A stretch of 64,000 nucleotides of DNA from Acinetobacter kanungonis (lineage in GTDB: Bacteria; Pseudomonadota; Gammaproteobacteria; Pseudomonadales; Moraxellaceae), in contig NZ_JAACKC010000001.1 in the NCBI RefSeq assembly GCF_009939195.1, positions 675,665-739,664 of the forward strand. Reading direction: 5' to 3'. Position numbers and translations under genes: made by a program. Position 1 is the first letter of the stretch; each line of letters starts with the position of its first letter. The notes under the pieces are model-generated. The model had not been told where the DNA came from, ran no database searches, and saw only the letters and a program-made list of their open reading frames with translations. Positions 55,403 through 64,000 of the stretch are shown here, piece by piece.

Positions 55403-56893
55403 ATGAGTTCACTGAATCCGACCTTAATCACTTTTTTCTTTTATATCATTGCCATGGTTTTTATTGGCTTGATGGCTTACCGCGCAACCAACAACTTTGA
55501 CGATTACATCCTCGGTGGTCGTAGTTTAGGAAGTTTCGTGACTGCACTTTCGGCGGGTGCATCAGACATGAGTGGTTGGTTACTCATGGGCTTACCTGGC
55601 GCAATCTTCTTGTCTGGTCTTTCAGAAATGTGGATCGGTATCGGTTTAGTGATTGGCGCATGGTTAAACTGGCTATTGGTGGCTGGACGTTTACGCGTTC
55701 ACACTGAAGTACAACATAATGCCCTCACCTTACCTGACTATTTTTCTAATCGTTTTAACGACCACAAGAAAGTCCTGCGTATTGTTTCAGCGTGTGTAAT
55801 TTTAATTTTCTTCGCCATTTACTGTGCTTCAGGCATGGTGGCAGGTGCACGATTATTTGAAAGCATGTTTGGCATGTCTTATACAACAGCACTTTGGGTC
55901 AGTGCCATTGCAACCATCAGTTATGTATTTATTGGCGGCTTCCTTGCTGTGAGCTGGACTGATACCATTCAAGCTACTTTAATGATTTTTGCCTTGATTT
56001 TGACCCCAATCGTTGCCCTGCTCAGCTTTAGCGATACGCAAGAATTGACCATGGCACTTGAAGCAGCTCGTCCTCAAGCCATGAACCTATTTGGTGACTT
56101 AAGCGTGGTTGCGATTATCTCACTGATGGCTTGGGGCTTAGGTTACTTTGGTCAGCCACATATTCTCGTGCGTTTCATGGCAGCTGACTCGGTGAAATCT
56201 ATTCCGAATGCACGTCGTATTGGTATGGCATGGATGATCTTCTGCCTTGCAGGTGCGGTTGCTGCGGGCTTCTTTGGTATTGCCTACTTCCACCAACACC
56301 CTGAATATGCTGCTGCGGTGAATGCCAACCCTGAAACAGTATTCATGGAACTCACCAAAGTGCTGTTTAACCCTTGGGTTGCAGGTATCGTGCTGGCTGC
56401 GATTTTAGCAGCAGTCATGAGTACCTTAAGCTGTCAGCTTTTGGTGTGTTCAAGTACCTTAACAGAAGACTTCTACAAATCATTCTTACGCAAAAATGCG
56501 TCTCAAAAAGAATTGGTTTGGGTGGGCCGTCTCATGGTATTGCTGATTGCCTTATTAGCCATCTGGATGGCAGGTAATCCTGATGCCAAAGTGCTTGGTC
56601 TGGTGGCATACGCTTGGGCAGGTTTCGGTGCGGCGTTCGGTCCACTAATCATCTTGTCGTTATTCTGGAAGCGCATGACTTTAACAGGTGCACTTGCAGG
56701 TATGGTGACAGGTGCACTCACGGTAATTATCTGGAAGAATGCTTTCGGTGCGACAGGAATTTATGAAATTATTCCGGGTTTCATCTGTGCAACTATCGCG
56801 ATTGTCGTGTTTAGTCTATTCAGCAAAGCGCCTGAAAAAGACATTACAGATCGTTTTGAACAAGCGGATGAGCTGTACAAAGCATCAAAATAA
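55403..56893 (+). CDS. putP: sodium/proline symporter PutP
   Basis: A 496-residue SSS-family symporter with 13 helices. The N-terminal D-D-Y-I-L-G-G-R-S-L-G and S-A-G-A-S-D-M-S-G-W-L-L-M-G-L-P-G match PutP, including the sodium/proline-binding region. ATG at 55403 has AAGGAT upstream; the open frame before it is leader. putA is not in the window. Followed by an imperfect terminator. Confidence 0.93.
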   Translation: MSSLNPTLITFFFYIIAMVFIGLMAYRATNNFDDYILGGRSLGSFVTALSAGASDMSGWLLMGLPGAIFLSGLSEMWIGIGLVIGAWLNWLLVAGRLRVHTEVQHNALTLPDYFSNRFNDHKKVLRIVSACVILIFFAIYCASGMVAGARLFESMFGMSYTTALWVSAIATISYVFIGGFLAVSWTDTIQATLMIFALILTPIVALLSFSDTQELTMALEAARPQAMNLFGDLSVVAIISLMAWGLGYFGQPHILVRFMAADSVKSIPNARRIGMAWMIFCLAGAVAAGFFGIAYFHQHPEYAAAVNANPETVFMELTKVLFNPWVAGIVLAAILAAVMSTLSCQLLVCSSTLTEDFYKSFLRKNASQKELVWVGRLMVLLIALLAIWMAGNPDAKVLGLVAYAWAGFGAAFGPLIILSLFWKRMTLTGALAGMVTGALTVIIWKNAFGATGIYEIIPGFICATIAIVVFSLFSKAPEKDITDRFEQADELYKASK

Positions 56894-56903
56894 GTGTCAA
56901 AAA

Positions 56904-56939
56904 AAAACTCTATATGACCTAAGGGTGATATAGAGTTTT
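56904..56939. terminator. terminator between putP and ispA
   Basis: Stem AAAACTCTATA/TATAGAGTTTT with a 14-nt loop, and A/T runs on both sides. Confidence 0.75.
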
Positions 56940-57003
56940 CCTTTAAGTGCATTTAATTGAATCAATTCCGAATGCACTTTCAGTTCCGTTCGAACTTTGA
57001 CTG

Positions 57004-57912
57004 TTAAAACTGTCTTGCCAATAAGAACTGAGAAATTTGTTCTAATTCTTGTGCCTGACCTTCAAAAAACTGCAACGCTGCAAAAGCTTGGTCATGCAAG
57101 GTTTGCGCATATGCTTTGGCTTGCTCTAAGCCCATTAATGCAGGATAAGTCGATTTTTCGACTTGCTCATCTTTACCTGCCGTTTTACCGAGTTGTTCGG
57201 TATTGGCAATAATATCCAAGATGTCATCTTGCACCTGAAAAGCCAATCCTATGTTTTGCCCATATTGGCGTAATTGTGGAATTGCAGGGTCTGTACCCGC
57301 AAAAATGGTCACAGCCGCCATCATAATTGCCGCGGTGATTAAAGCACCGGTTTTATTGCGGTGAATATTTTCCAAAGCCTGCTGATCAATTTGCTTGCCT
57401 TCAGCCTGTAAATCCAACACCTGTCCACAGACCATTTTTGAAGAAGCGGTCGCTAGAATTTGCATTTGTTTAAGAATCACCGATTGATCAACCGCCTCGC
57501 CCTGATCAAACAAACGACTACCCAACACTTCAAATGCCATGGATTGCAGAATATCTCCTGCTAATAAGGCTGTGTCTTCACCATACGCCACATGACAGGT
57601 GGGCTGCCCACGGCGTAATTGATCATTGTCCATACATGGCAAATCATCATGTGCCAAGGAATAACAATGAATAAGCTCTACTGCGACCGCCGCACGACGT
57701 ACAGCCGCCTGATTTTGGTTCGGGCGAATGGCAGCCGTGGCATAACACAACGCTGGACGTACTCGTTTGCCACCCAACATCACCGCATGATGCACTGCAC
57801 TTTTTAACGGCTCTGGTAAAGAAAAAGCCTGTAATGCAGCAAGTAAGTCTTGCTGAATCTGTTGTTGCGCTTGTTGCAAGGTATTATTTTGTACGTCGGT
57901 TAGAGATGACAC
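57004..57912 (-). CDS. ispA: farnesyl diphosphate synthase
   Basis: A 302-residue short-chain prenyl synthase. G-G-K-R-V-R-P, the bacterial FPP-type first motif D-D-L-P-C-M-D-N-D with R-R-G-Q-P-T-C-H, and the second motif D-D-I-L-D are present. It condenses IPP with DMAPP and GPP to FPP, feeding undecaprenol and the ispB quinone tail. No dxs is adjacent in the window. Confidence 0.94.
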   Translation of the reverse strand: MSSLTDVQNNTLQQAQQQIQQDLLAALQAFSLPEPLKSAVHHAVMLGGKRVRPALCYATAAIRPNQNQAAVRRAAVAVELIHCYSLAHDDLPCMDNDQLRRGQPTCHVAYGEDTALLAGDILQSMAFEVLGSRLFDQGEAVDQSVILKQMQILATASSKMVCGQVLDLQAEGKQIDQQALENIHRNKTGALITAAIMMAAVTIFAGTDPAIPQLRQYGQNIGLAFQVQDDILDIIANTEQLGKTAGKDEQVEKSTYPALMGLEQAKAYAQTLHDQAFAALQFFEGQAQELEQISQFLLARQF

Positions 57913-58156
57913 ATTTGCCTCGAGTATTTTTGCTATACAGCCCTAGTCTGCTGCTGTACGACCATCAAAGTTCGGATTGTCCGTGATTGTACGCTAAATG
58001 CGATTGTCGCCATACACCTTGCACTCAATTTAATGAAAAGTTAATTTGATCTTTCTCTAGGCAAAACATCGCTTTGCTCTTATCCAAAAGCCCCTCGTCT
58101 AATCAATCTTTTTAAAATTTCTAAATAGTAAACCATACACGCATCAGATAAAGTCT

Positions 58157-59128
58157 TTAAGTACAGGATTGCCCCTTACAGCATAGCTTATGGTCGGGAT
58201 AGGAATAGCAGGTGCTATGGTCGGTATAATAGACACAGTTTTTACGAGCGCTTTTGGCACAATATAAGGCTTCATCAGCCAGCTCATACATACGACGGGC
58301 AAACATAAATTCTGAGCTATGCACCACCCCCACTGAAATAGAAAAATCATGCAGTGTTTGTCCGCGGAAATGTTGCCCTAAGACTTCAATTGCGGTGCGA
58401 TACAACTCGGCTTGCTCACAACCTTGTTGCAAAGATTGATTCGGCAACAAAATAGCGAACTCTTCCCCACCGACTCGGTAAATATTACGGGTGACTTCAA
58501 TTGAACTGACATTGAGCAACGTCCGTGCCAAGGCTTTAAGTACATCATCCCCCAAACTATGCCCATAACGATCATTCAGTTGCTTAAAATTGTCGACATC
58601 TAGCAATAAGAGCGTCAGTTCTGTGGTTTCATGCTGGGTCATGCCATGTAAATAATGCTTTAATTTCAAATCAAAGGCACGACGATTGGCCAAGCCTGTT
58701 AAATGATCTTTTTCACTGATGCGTCTCAGCTCAAGATTCTTAGCTTCAAGCTGAATTTGATTGTGCTTTAAATCTGAAATATCGGAGCTACAGAGAAGCA
58801 CCGATTGCACTTCACCACTCTCGGCATAATTCGGTTTCAACATCACCCAGTAATAACGACCATAGAATTGATATTCAAACGGCTCTACAGACAATCCCTG
58901 CTTAAAACGCAGCATGTTTTGAGCAAAGACCTGAGCACAATCCTCGGAAAAATGAGATAAATGCTGGAACTGAATCTGCTCGACTGAAACCGCAAAGCTA
59001 TCTGCAAAAAAATGATTGGCAAACAAAATTTCTCCCGTCGGTGAGAGTAAAGCTGTTGCCATCGGCAGAGCGTTCAATACTTCATGAGCATCAATTTCAA
59101 CTTTGTTTTGAATAGAATGAGCAACCAT
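58157..59128 (-). CDS. PAS-GGDEF diguanylate cyclase
   Basis: A 323-residue protein: PAS domain at about residues 20-125, a helical linker, then GGDEF (L-T-G-L-A-N-R-R, D-V-D-N-F-K, active loop V-G-G-E-E-F). The GGEEF loop is a functional form, so it should make c-di-GMP. No EAL domain is present. The extreme C-terminus is Cys-rich: six Cys, including a Cys-Cys pair, in the last 35 residues, unusual for the family. Start ATG 59128 preferred over TTG 59134. Confidence 0.9.
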   Translation of the reverse strand: MVAHSIQNKVEIDAHEVLNALPMATALLSPTGEILFANHFFADSFAVSVEQIQFQHLSHFSEDCAQVFAQNMLRFKQGLSVEPFEYQFYGRYYWVMLKPNYAESGEVQSVLLCSSDISDLKHNQIQLEAKNLELRRISEKDHLTGLANRRAFDLKLKHYLHGMTQHETTELTLLLLDVDNFKQLNDRYGHSLGDDVLKALARTLLNVSSIEVTRNIYRVGGEEFAILLPNQSLQQGCEQAELYRTAIEVLGQHFRGQTLHDFSISVGVVHSSEFMFARRMYELADEALYCAKSARKNCVYYTDHSTCYSYPDHKLCCKGQSCT

Positions 59129-59275
59129 AATCAATACATTTTTTCAGGTTAAAGCTACGCAAAATGCTATCAAAATTAGAGAAGTAAAATTTCTAATAAA
59201 TTACGCATAGTTTATGAATATAAAATATATATAAATTTAAGATTTGCTTATTCTTTATTTTGCATAAGCTATAAA

Positions 59276-59306
59276 AAAAGCCCCTATCAACTGGATAAGG
59301 GCTTTT
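59276..59306 (-). terminator. rho-independent terminator after prpF
   Basis: AAAAGCCCCTATC pairs with GATAAGGGCTTTT with one mismatch, and the A-run gives T on the minus strand. Confidence 0.8.
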
Positions 59307-59326
59307 GAATGCAATGCGTAGAAAGC

Positions 59327-60517
59327 TTATTTTAAGCAATCCTCAGGTACACGCACCCAACCTTCCATCAAGACACGTGCACTACGGCTCATAATGGCTT
59401 TTTTCACTTGCCACTGACCATTTTCTAAAATGGCCTGCGCTCCGACACGTAATGTGCCCGATGGATGTCCGAAACGTACCGCTTCGCGTTCACCCCCACC
59501 CGCAGCCAAGTTCACCAAAGTGCCTGGAATTGCTGCCGCTGTACCAATTGCAACTGCCGCCGTCCCCATCATGGCATGATGCAGTTTCCCCATAGACAGT
59601 GCGCGTACCAATAAATCGGTATCCAATTCAGTAATGGCCTTACCACTGGAAGAGACATAGGCTTTCGGTTTAGATACAAAAGCAATTTTCGGGGTATGTT
59701 GACGTGTTGTTGCTTCTGCGATGTCTTGAATCAAGCCCATCTGTTTTGCACCATAAGCACGAATGGTTTCAAAACGCTTCAACGCTTCCGCATCACCATT
59801 AATGGCTTCTTGCAATTCTGTACCGGTGTAACCAATGTCTTCGGCATTTAAGAATATGGTTGGAATCCCTGCATTAATAAATGTTGCAGGGAACGAGCCA
59901 ATGTTTGGAACGTCCAACGTATCGACCAGATTGCCTGTTGGGAACATGGCACCGCCATCTTCGCCATCATCCGCAGGATCCAAGAATTCAATTTGCACTT
60001 CCGCCGCAGGAAAAGTTACGCCATCAAGTTCAAAATCCCCTGTTTCTTGTACTTGTCCATAGGTGATTGGGACATGGGCAATAATGGTTTTCTGAATATT
60101 TACCTGCCAGATACGCACCGTGCAAATGCCATTTTCAGGAATACGTGCTGCATCGACCAGCCCGTTGGAAATCGCAAATGAACCAACCGCTGCGGTTAAG
60201 TTGCCACAGTTGCCGCTCCAATCCACAAAAGGTTGATCAATCGAGACTTGCCCAAACAGATAATCCACATCATGCTCAGCTTGGGTGCTTTTCGCCAAAA
60301 TGACGGTTTTGCTGGTACTTGAGGTTGCACCGCCCATGCCATCAATTTGTTTAGCATAAGGATCTGGACTACCAATCACGCGTAATAAAATTTGATCACG
60401 GATTTTGCCTGCGACTTGAGCCGCTTCTGGTAAATCATCACGCTTAAAAAATACACCCTTGCTGGTACCACCACGCATATAGGTCGCGGGGATTTTAATC
60501 TGTGGAGCGAAACTCAT
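59327..60517 (-). CDS. prpF: 2-methylaconitate cis-trans isomerase PrpF
   Basis: A 396-residue PrpF with M-R-G-G-T-S-K-G-V-F-F near the start, D-G-M-G-G-A-T-S-S-T-S-K, G-N-C-G-N-L-T-A-A-V-G and M-M-G-T-A-A-V-A-I-G-T-A-A. It isomerises 2-methylaconitate in the AcnD-type methylcitrate cycle for propionate. prpB, prpC and acnD are not beside it on either side; only the diguanylate cyclase and an amino acid permease flank it, so it is separate from the usual prp cluster. It could alternatively act on a related tricarboxylate. Confidence 0.9.
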   Translation of the reverse strand: MSFAPQIKIPATYMRGGTSKGVFFKRDDLPEAAQVAGKIRDQILLRVIGSPDPYAKQIDGMGGATSSTSKTVILAKSTQAEHDVDYLFGQVSIDQPFVDWSGNCGNLTAAVGSFAISNGLVDAARIPENGICTVRIWQVNIQKTIIAHVPITYGQVQETGDFELDGVTFPAAEVQIEFLDPADDGEDGGAMFPTGNLVDTLDVPNIGSFPATFINAGIPTIFLNAEDIGYTGTELQEAINGDAEALKRFETIRAYGAKQMGLIQDIAEATTRQHTPKIAFVSKPKAYVSSSGKAITELDTDLLVRALSMGKLHHAMMGTAAVAIGTAAAIPGTLVNLAAGGGEREAVRFGHPSGTLRVGAQAILENGQWQVKKAIMSRSARVLMEGWVRVPEDCLK

Positions 60518-60783
60518 TGTCGTTCAATCCTTCCTGATTGGCTGTTTTGCAATATTTGATCAATTTAAACCGTATCCATCATACTGCTTTTTATGGAAAA
60601 AAATGTTCTTGCAGGACTTAAGTATAAAAAAGCAACGCTTGATCATTTTTTTGACATCACGCAGAACGATAGAGTCATTTTTTAAATAAATCTAAACAAT
60701 TGATTCATCATTCAATTTTATATGCAAAAAAAGAAATAATCCTAGTGAAATGATTTGACCGATCGTTCATCTACTAGGCTAAG

Positions 60784-60801
60784 TGTAATCAATCCTTTAC
60801 A
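60784..60801 (+). promoter_or_regulatory. TyrR-type box upstream of the aromatic permease
   Basis: TGTAATCAATCCTTTACA matches TGTAAA-N6-TTTACA with one mismatch, 33 bp before the TTG start. The remainder of the 60518-60833 gap is AT-rich leader without a supported gene. Confidence 0.5.
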
Positions 60802-60833
60802 ATCCATACACATTCATCGTCGGGCTGAGAACT

Positions 60834-62189
60834 TTGAACAATAACTCTTCACAACTTCAGCGTGGCTTAAAGAACCGTCACATCCAACTTATCGCCATGG
60901 GTGGCGCAATTGGTACAGGCTTATTCTTAGGTTCCGCACAGGTTATTCAATCTGCAGGTCCATCCATCATTCTAGGTTATGCCATTGGTGGTTTAATTGC
61001 ATTTTTGATTATGCGTCAATTAGGGGAAATGATTGTCCATGAACCAGTAGCAGGTTCATTTAGTCATTTTGCTTATCAATACTGGGGCAAATTCCCTGGC
61101 TTCCTTGCTGGTTGGAATTACTGGATTCTGTATATTTTAGTGGCCATGACCGAGCTAACTGCGGTTGCTAAATATATTAATTACTGGTGGCCTCATATCC
61201 CTGCTTGGGCTTCCGTACTGTTCTTCTTCGTTGTCATTACCCTCATTAACTTGGGTAATGTGAAGTTCTACGGCGAATCGGAATTCTGGTTAGCAATCAT
61301 TAAAGTTGCTGCGGTTATTTCCATGATCGTCTTCGGTTTATATTTATTATTAACTGCAGATGCCACTTCTACAGCTTCATTTAGTAACCTTTGGACTCAT
61401 GGCGGATTCTTCCCGAATGGTTTTGAAGGCTTATTCTATATGTTGGCTTTCTTGATGTTCGCCTTTGGGGGGATTGAACTGATCGGGATGGCAGCCGCAG
61501 AAGCGAAAGATCCAGAAAAAACCATTCCTAAAGCCATTAACCAAGTCGTTTTCCGTGTGCTGATTTTCTATGTTGGCTCATTGACAATTCTATTGTCTTT
61601 AGTGCCTTGGAATGCGCTGGATTTAGGTGGTTTAGATAAAAGTCCTTTCGTGATGATTTTTAGCCAAATGGGCATTCAATGGGCTGCACATTTACTGAAC
61701 TTCATTATCTTGACTGCTGCATTGTCGGTTTATAACAGTGGTATGTACGCGAATAGCCGTATGTTGTTTGGTTTAGCGGAACAAGGAAATGCGCCAAAAG
61801 TTTTCTTGAAAGTGAACAAACAAGGCGTGCCAATTCCAGCAGTACTGTTCTCTGCATTGCTGATTTTCGGATGCGTATTGTTGAACTACTTCGTACCTGA
61901 AGATGCACTGGGTCATTTGATGTATATCGTGGTTGGTGCTCTGGTACTTAACTGGGCAATGATTAGCTTGACTCACTTGAAATTCCGTCAAGCGATGAAA
62001 GCAACAGCGACTCAAACCAAATTCCCTTCACTTTGGTCGCCAATCAGCAACTATTTAGTCCTGATCTTTATTGCACTTGTTCTTTACATTATGTGGACTC
62101 AAGGCTTTAAAGAATCTGTATTGATGTTGCCAGCGTGGATTGTGCTCATGCTCATCTTCTTTAAAATTATTAAACCAAGCAAAAGCTAA
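60834..62189 (+). CDS. aromatic amino acid permease (AroP/PheP-like)
   Basis: A 451-residue APC permease with 12 helices. The N-terminal L-K-N-R-H-I-Q-L-I-A-M-G-G-A-I-G-T-G-L-F and F-G-G-I-E-L-I-G-M-A-A-A-E-A-K-D-P are shared with E. coli PheP and AroP over most of the length, so uptake of Phe, Tyr or Trp is likely. The start is TTG at 60834. A TyrR-type operator lies just upstream, which supports the substrate call independently. Confidence 0.87.
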   Translation: MNNNSSQLQRGLKNRHIQLIAMGGAIGTGLFLGSAQVIQSAGPSIILGYAIGGLIAFLIMRQLGEMIVHEPVAGSFSHFAYQYWGKFPGFLAGWNYWILYILVAMTELTAVAKYINYWWPHIPAWASVLFFFVVITLINLGNVKFYGESEFWLAIIKVAAVISMIVFGLYLLLTADATSTASFSNLWTHGGFFPNGFEGLFYMLAFLMFAFGGIELIGMAAAEAKDPEKTIPKAINQVVFRVLIFYVGSLTILLSLVPWNALDLGGLDKSPFVMIFSQMGIQWAAHLLNFIILTAALSVYNSGMYANSRMLFGLAEQGNAPKVFLKVNKQGVPIPAVLFSALLIFGCVLLNYFVPEDALGHLMYIVVGALVLNWAMISLTHLKFRQAMKATATQTKFPSLWSPISNYLVLIFIALVLYIMWTQGFKESVLMLPAWIVLMLIFFKIIKPSKS

Positions 62190-62209
62190 GTAGCTTTTGT
62201 ACGGAGTTT

Positions 62210-62242
62210 AAAAGTTATTGTTTCGGCAATAACTTTTTTTTT
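62210..62242 (+). terminator. rho-independent terminator after the permease
   Basis: Stem AAAAGTTATTG/CAATAACTTTT with a 6-nt loop and a run of nine T. Confidence 0.9.
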
Positions 62243-62273
62243 GCTTTAAAATCAGTTACATTATTCCCGTTTT

Positions 62274-62346
62274 GCGCTCTTAGCTTAACTGGATAGAGCA
62301 GTTGCCTCCTAAGCGACCGACGTGGGTTCGAGTCCCGCAGAGCGCA
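62274..62346 (+). tRNA. tRNA-Arg (anticodon CCU)
   Basis: A 73-nt cloverleaf: acceptor GCGCTCT/AGAGCGC, D stem GCTT/GAGC, anticodon stem GTTGC/GCGAC with loop CTCCTAA (anticodon CCT), T stem GTGGG/CCCGC with loop TTCGAGT, discriminator A. CCA is not encoded. It reads AGG codons. Such rare-codon tRNA genes are common integration sites for mobile elements. Confidence 0.95.
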
Positions 62347-62469
62347 CATATTATTAAACCAATTTCGGAGCCTGTGTTAGGAAAACTTATTGATAGCAAC
62401 TATTTAAAATTAGAAAAAATATCAAAGGTTCGATATATCCTAATAAACTCAATATTACTTAAACAGATA

Positions 62470-62527
62470 GCTTAATGGCTTGTCTAATATGTGTGAAAAC
62501 CTTATACGACAAGGGATTCCATTAAGC
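62470..62527. repeat. imperfect inverted repeat downstream of tRNA-Arg
   Basis: GCTTAATGGCTTGTC and the inverse of GACAAGGGATTCCATTAAG pair with a 4-nt bulge around a 25-nt centre. It lies between tRNA-Arg and the SUFU-like gene and could be a hairpin or the remnant of an element end. The rest of 62347-62563 shows no gene. Confidence 0.35.
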
Positions 62528-62563
62528 CATGCTTTAGGGGTGAATATACATTTTATTAATTCA

Positions 62564-63352
62564 CTATTTCAGGATTGATGGTCTTTGTCGGTCACTGATC
62601 TGTCCTATCTGTGCATCCATTAGTTTCTTTAATAGAGCATCACGACCATTTTCTATTGACCATTGCATTTCATCGTCCGTGATAACGGTGGCGATTAAAA
62701 GCTGCATATTTCCATTAGGCAATTTGATATCTGTAGGTAAAGGCTTTTGTGCTTTAGCTATAAGCACATTAATGGTGTCATTCTCATTATTACCTACAGG
62801 TATCGCTTCGACTGTTAAACCATTATTCTTTTCTACTCTAGCCAATAGATCTACATCATTCAGTAGAACTATATTTCCTGTCCATTGCATAAACCAAAGT
62901 GGCCATTCAGCATTTTCTTTTGCAATCATGAGCACTTCATATCCATAACCAGCTTTTCCAGATACAGATTTGACTTTACTCTTTTTCTCTAATTTTGATG
63001 AGCTGGAAATGACCCTACCCTGTTCATTATATTTAACCTCAATATCTTTAGCTGTTAAGCTTGCAGGCATATCACTATTAGTAAGGCCAAAAGTAGAATA
63101 TACCCATAGCCCCTTTTTGATTTTGTCAGCAGATATTACGTAAAAACCACCACCCGGCCAAACACCAAATAAGTTTGGGGCTTTCATGATGTCATTAGGT
63201 AGCTTCCCTATATTTTTCTCGTAAAAAGCTTCTCGGGCATCATAGACGTGCTGCCATTCTTTTTCTGGGCTATTTTGAGCAAAGCCAATAGTAGACGCCG
63301 TAAGTGTAGTGAGCCCAAATAAAAATTTTATAAACTTCATATTCTTAAGCAT
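62564..63352 (-). CDS. secreted SUFU-like domain protein
   Basis: A 262-residue exported protein. The signal peptide has a hydrophobic core (L-F-G-L-T-T-L-T-A-S-T-I-G) and cleavage near F-A-Q. The rest resembles suppressor-of-fused (SUFU) domains: F-W-V-Y-S-T-F-G-like segment, G-Y-G-Y-E-V-L-M-I-A, an aromatic L-W-F-M-Q-W, and the C-terminal I-T-D-D-E-M-Q-W ... L-L-K-K-L-M pattern ending D-R-Q-R-P-S-I. Bacterial SUFU proteins often act as immunity proteins, usually cytoplasmic; a periplasmic form would protect against a periplasmic toxin. This is inference. ATG at 63352 or 63340 is possible. It is next to tRNA-Arg. Confidence 0.7.
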   Translation of the reverse strand: MLKNMKFIKFLFGLTTLTASTIGFAQNSPEKEWQHVYDAREAFYEKNIGKLPNDIMKAPNLFGVWPGGGFYVISADKIKKGLWVYSTFGLTNSDMPASLTAKDIEVKYNEQGRVISSSSKLEKKSKVKSVSGKAGYGYEVLMIAKENAEWPLWFMQWTGNIVLLNDVDLLARVEKNNGLTVEAIPVGNNENDTINVLIAKAQKPLPTDIKLPNGNMQLLIATVITDDEMQWSIENGRDALLKKLMDAQIGQISDRQRPSILK

Positions 63353-63591
63353 TTATTTTCTCTATGTATGAATACGGAGTGATTCTACCAAACTAGTTAT
63401 AGTCGACCCAGCTTTGAACCTATATCCAACCATATATATTTCTATCTAAATCAACATCAGCTTGCTAGGAAGCTAAACTTAATCCACACACCTTCATTCA
63501 GATTTCTTTTAAAAATCAATCTTAAAATTGATGAAAAAAAATTTACATGCTAAAAATTAAGTAACACCAATAAAAGATTGCCAAGATTGAT

Positions 63592-64000
63592 ATGAATAAA
63601 ATACTCGCATCCCTCCTTTTCAGTACCAGCTTAATAAGTCTTCATACGTTTGCCACTTCCCCACCTGCGCCAATCCAGCAACAGCAGCAAGTTGCAGGCT
63701 ATTACCAATATCAAGCAGGTCATGCGCAAATCACGGCACTTTTAGATGGGACCAATTTCCTCTCGCCTACGCTATTTAAAAATCTGCCTGAAAAAGATGT
63801 GCATCAAGTTTTAAAGAAATACTATGCCGACCAAGAAAAAGGGGTACAGACCTCAATTAATGCCTTTTTAGTCAATACTGGGCATTCTCTGGTCCTGATC
63901 GACAGCGGTGCTGCGAGTTGTTTTGGCTCACATTTAGGTTCAGTGTTAAGCAATCTCAAAGCCTCAGGTTATCAACCAGAACAGGTCGATACCATTTTAC
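63592..64000 (+). CDS. metallo-beta-lactamase-fold hydrolase, N-terminal part (partial)
   Basis: From ATG 63592 the frame is open to the window end (136 codons). A signal peptide (residues 1-23, ending T-F-A-T) is followed by I-Q-Q-Q-Q-Q-V-A-G-Y-Y and then the first strands of an MBL fold (N-A-F-L-V-N-T-G-H, L-V-L-I-D-S-G-A). The His-rich metal motif H-x-H-x-D-H would lie beyond the window. It resembles periplasmic members of the lactonase/AttM-like group. Substrate unknown. Confidence 0.85.
   Translation, partial: MNKILASLLFSTSLISLHTFATSPPAPIQQQQQVAGYYQYQAGHAQITALLDGTNFLSPTLFKNLPEKDVHQVLKKYYADQEKGVQTSINAFLVNTGHSLVLIDSGAASCFGSHLGSVLSNLKASGYQPEQVDTIL

Overview
The window looks like a chromosomal segment of an Acinetobacter species, probably not A. 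baumannii itself. The main reasons are a complete adeIJK efflux operon whose proteins have near-canonical Acinetobacter lengths, a pmrC-pmrA-pmrB locus in the Acinetobacter gene order, rpoD next to ybeD and lipB, and moderate-to-low GC throughout. The species cannot be fixed from the sequence alone.

Layout. 0-2.4 kb: end of a DedA membrane protein, a small membrane protein, and a LysR regulator broken by one in-frame amber codon facing a LysE exporter. 2.4-8.6 kb: two small acidic proteins, rpoD, ybeD, lipB, an SCP2-like protein and an iron alcohol dehydrogenase. 8.6-16.6 kb: an APC permease behind a sigma-54-type promoter, a flavodoxin/HxlR divergent pair, trmL, cysG, serS, a DUF3298-type lipoprotein and lolA. 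16.8-18.1 kb: a trimeric autotransporter with Gly/His-rich and collagen-like repeats. 18.3-22.4 kb: rpmA/rplU, a polyprenyl diphosphate synthase (ispB type) and the Gcr 'recombinase' membrane protein. 22.5-30 kb: a PAP2 phosphatase leading into adeIJK, then two YbjQ paralogues. 30-34.7 kb: an SDR enzyme, an unrecognised protein and valS.

34.7-37.2 kb is the clearest accessory island. It holds a very AT-rich ATPase-HNH gene pair resembling Septu (PtuA/PtuB) anti-phage modules. Next to it is a DUF559 nuclease-fold gene bracketed by GC-rich hairpin repeats that run into its stop codon. 37.2-43.7 kb: a J-domain-like protein, the gltIJKL glutamate/aspartate ABC transporter and an Amt ammonium channel. 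43.8-49.4 kb: a HAD phosphatase, a second PAP2 phosphatase and pmrCAB. 49.5-60.5 kb: porin, MFS transporter, acyltransferase, patatin lipoprotein, NfeD/SPFH pair, putP, ispA, a diguanylate cyclase and prpF. 60.8-64 kb: an AroP/PheP-like permease, tRNA-Arg(CCU), a secreted SUFU-like protein and the start of a metallo-beta-lactamase-fold protein.

Reading the intergenic DNA suggests several regulatory links. Sigma-54-type promoters (GG-N10-GC) lie before the APC permease and amt, with a weaker one before gltI, suggesting nitrogen-controlled uptake. PmrA-box half-sites with 11-bp periodicity precede both pmrC and the divergent PAP2 gene, each ending exactly 10 bp before a -10 element, which implies that the phosphatase belongs to the PmrA regulon. 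A perfect palindrome sits inside the promoter of the PAP2-adeIJK unit, and a TyrR-type box precedes the aromatic permease. These are motif matches by eye, not experiments.
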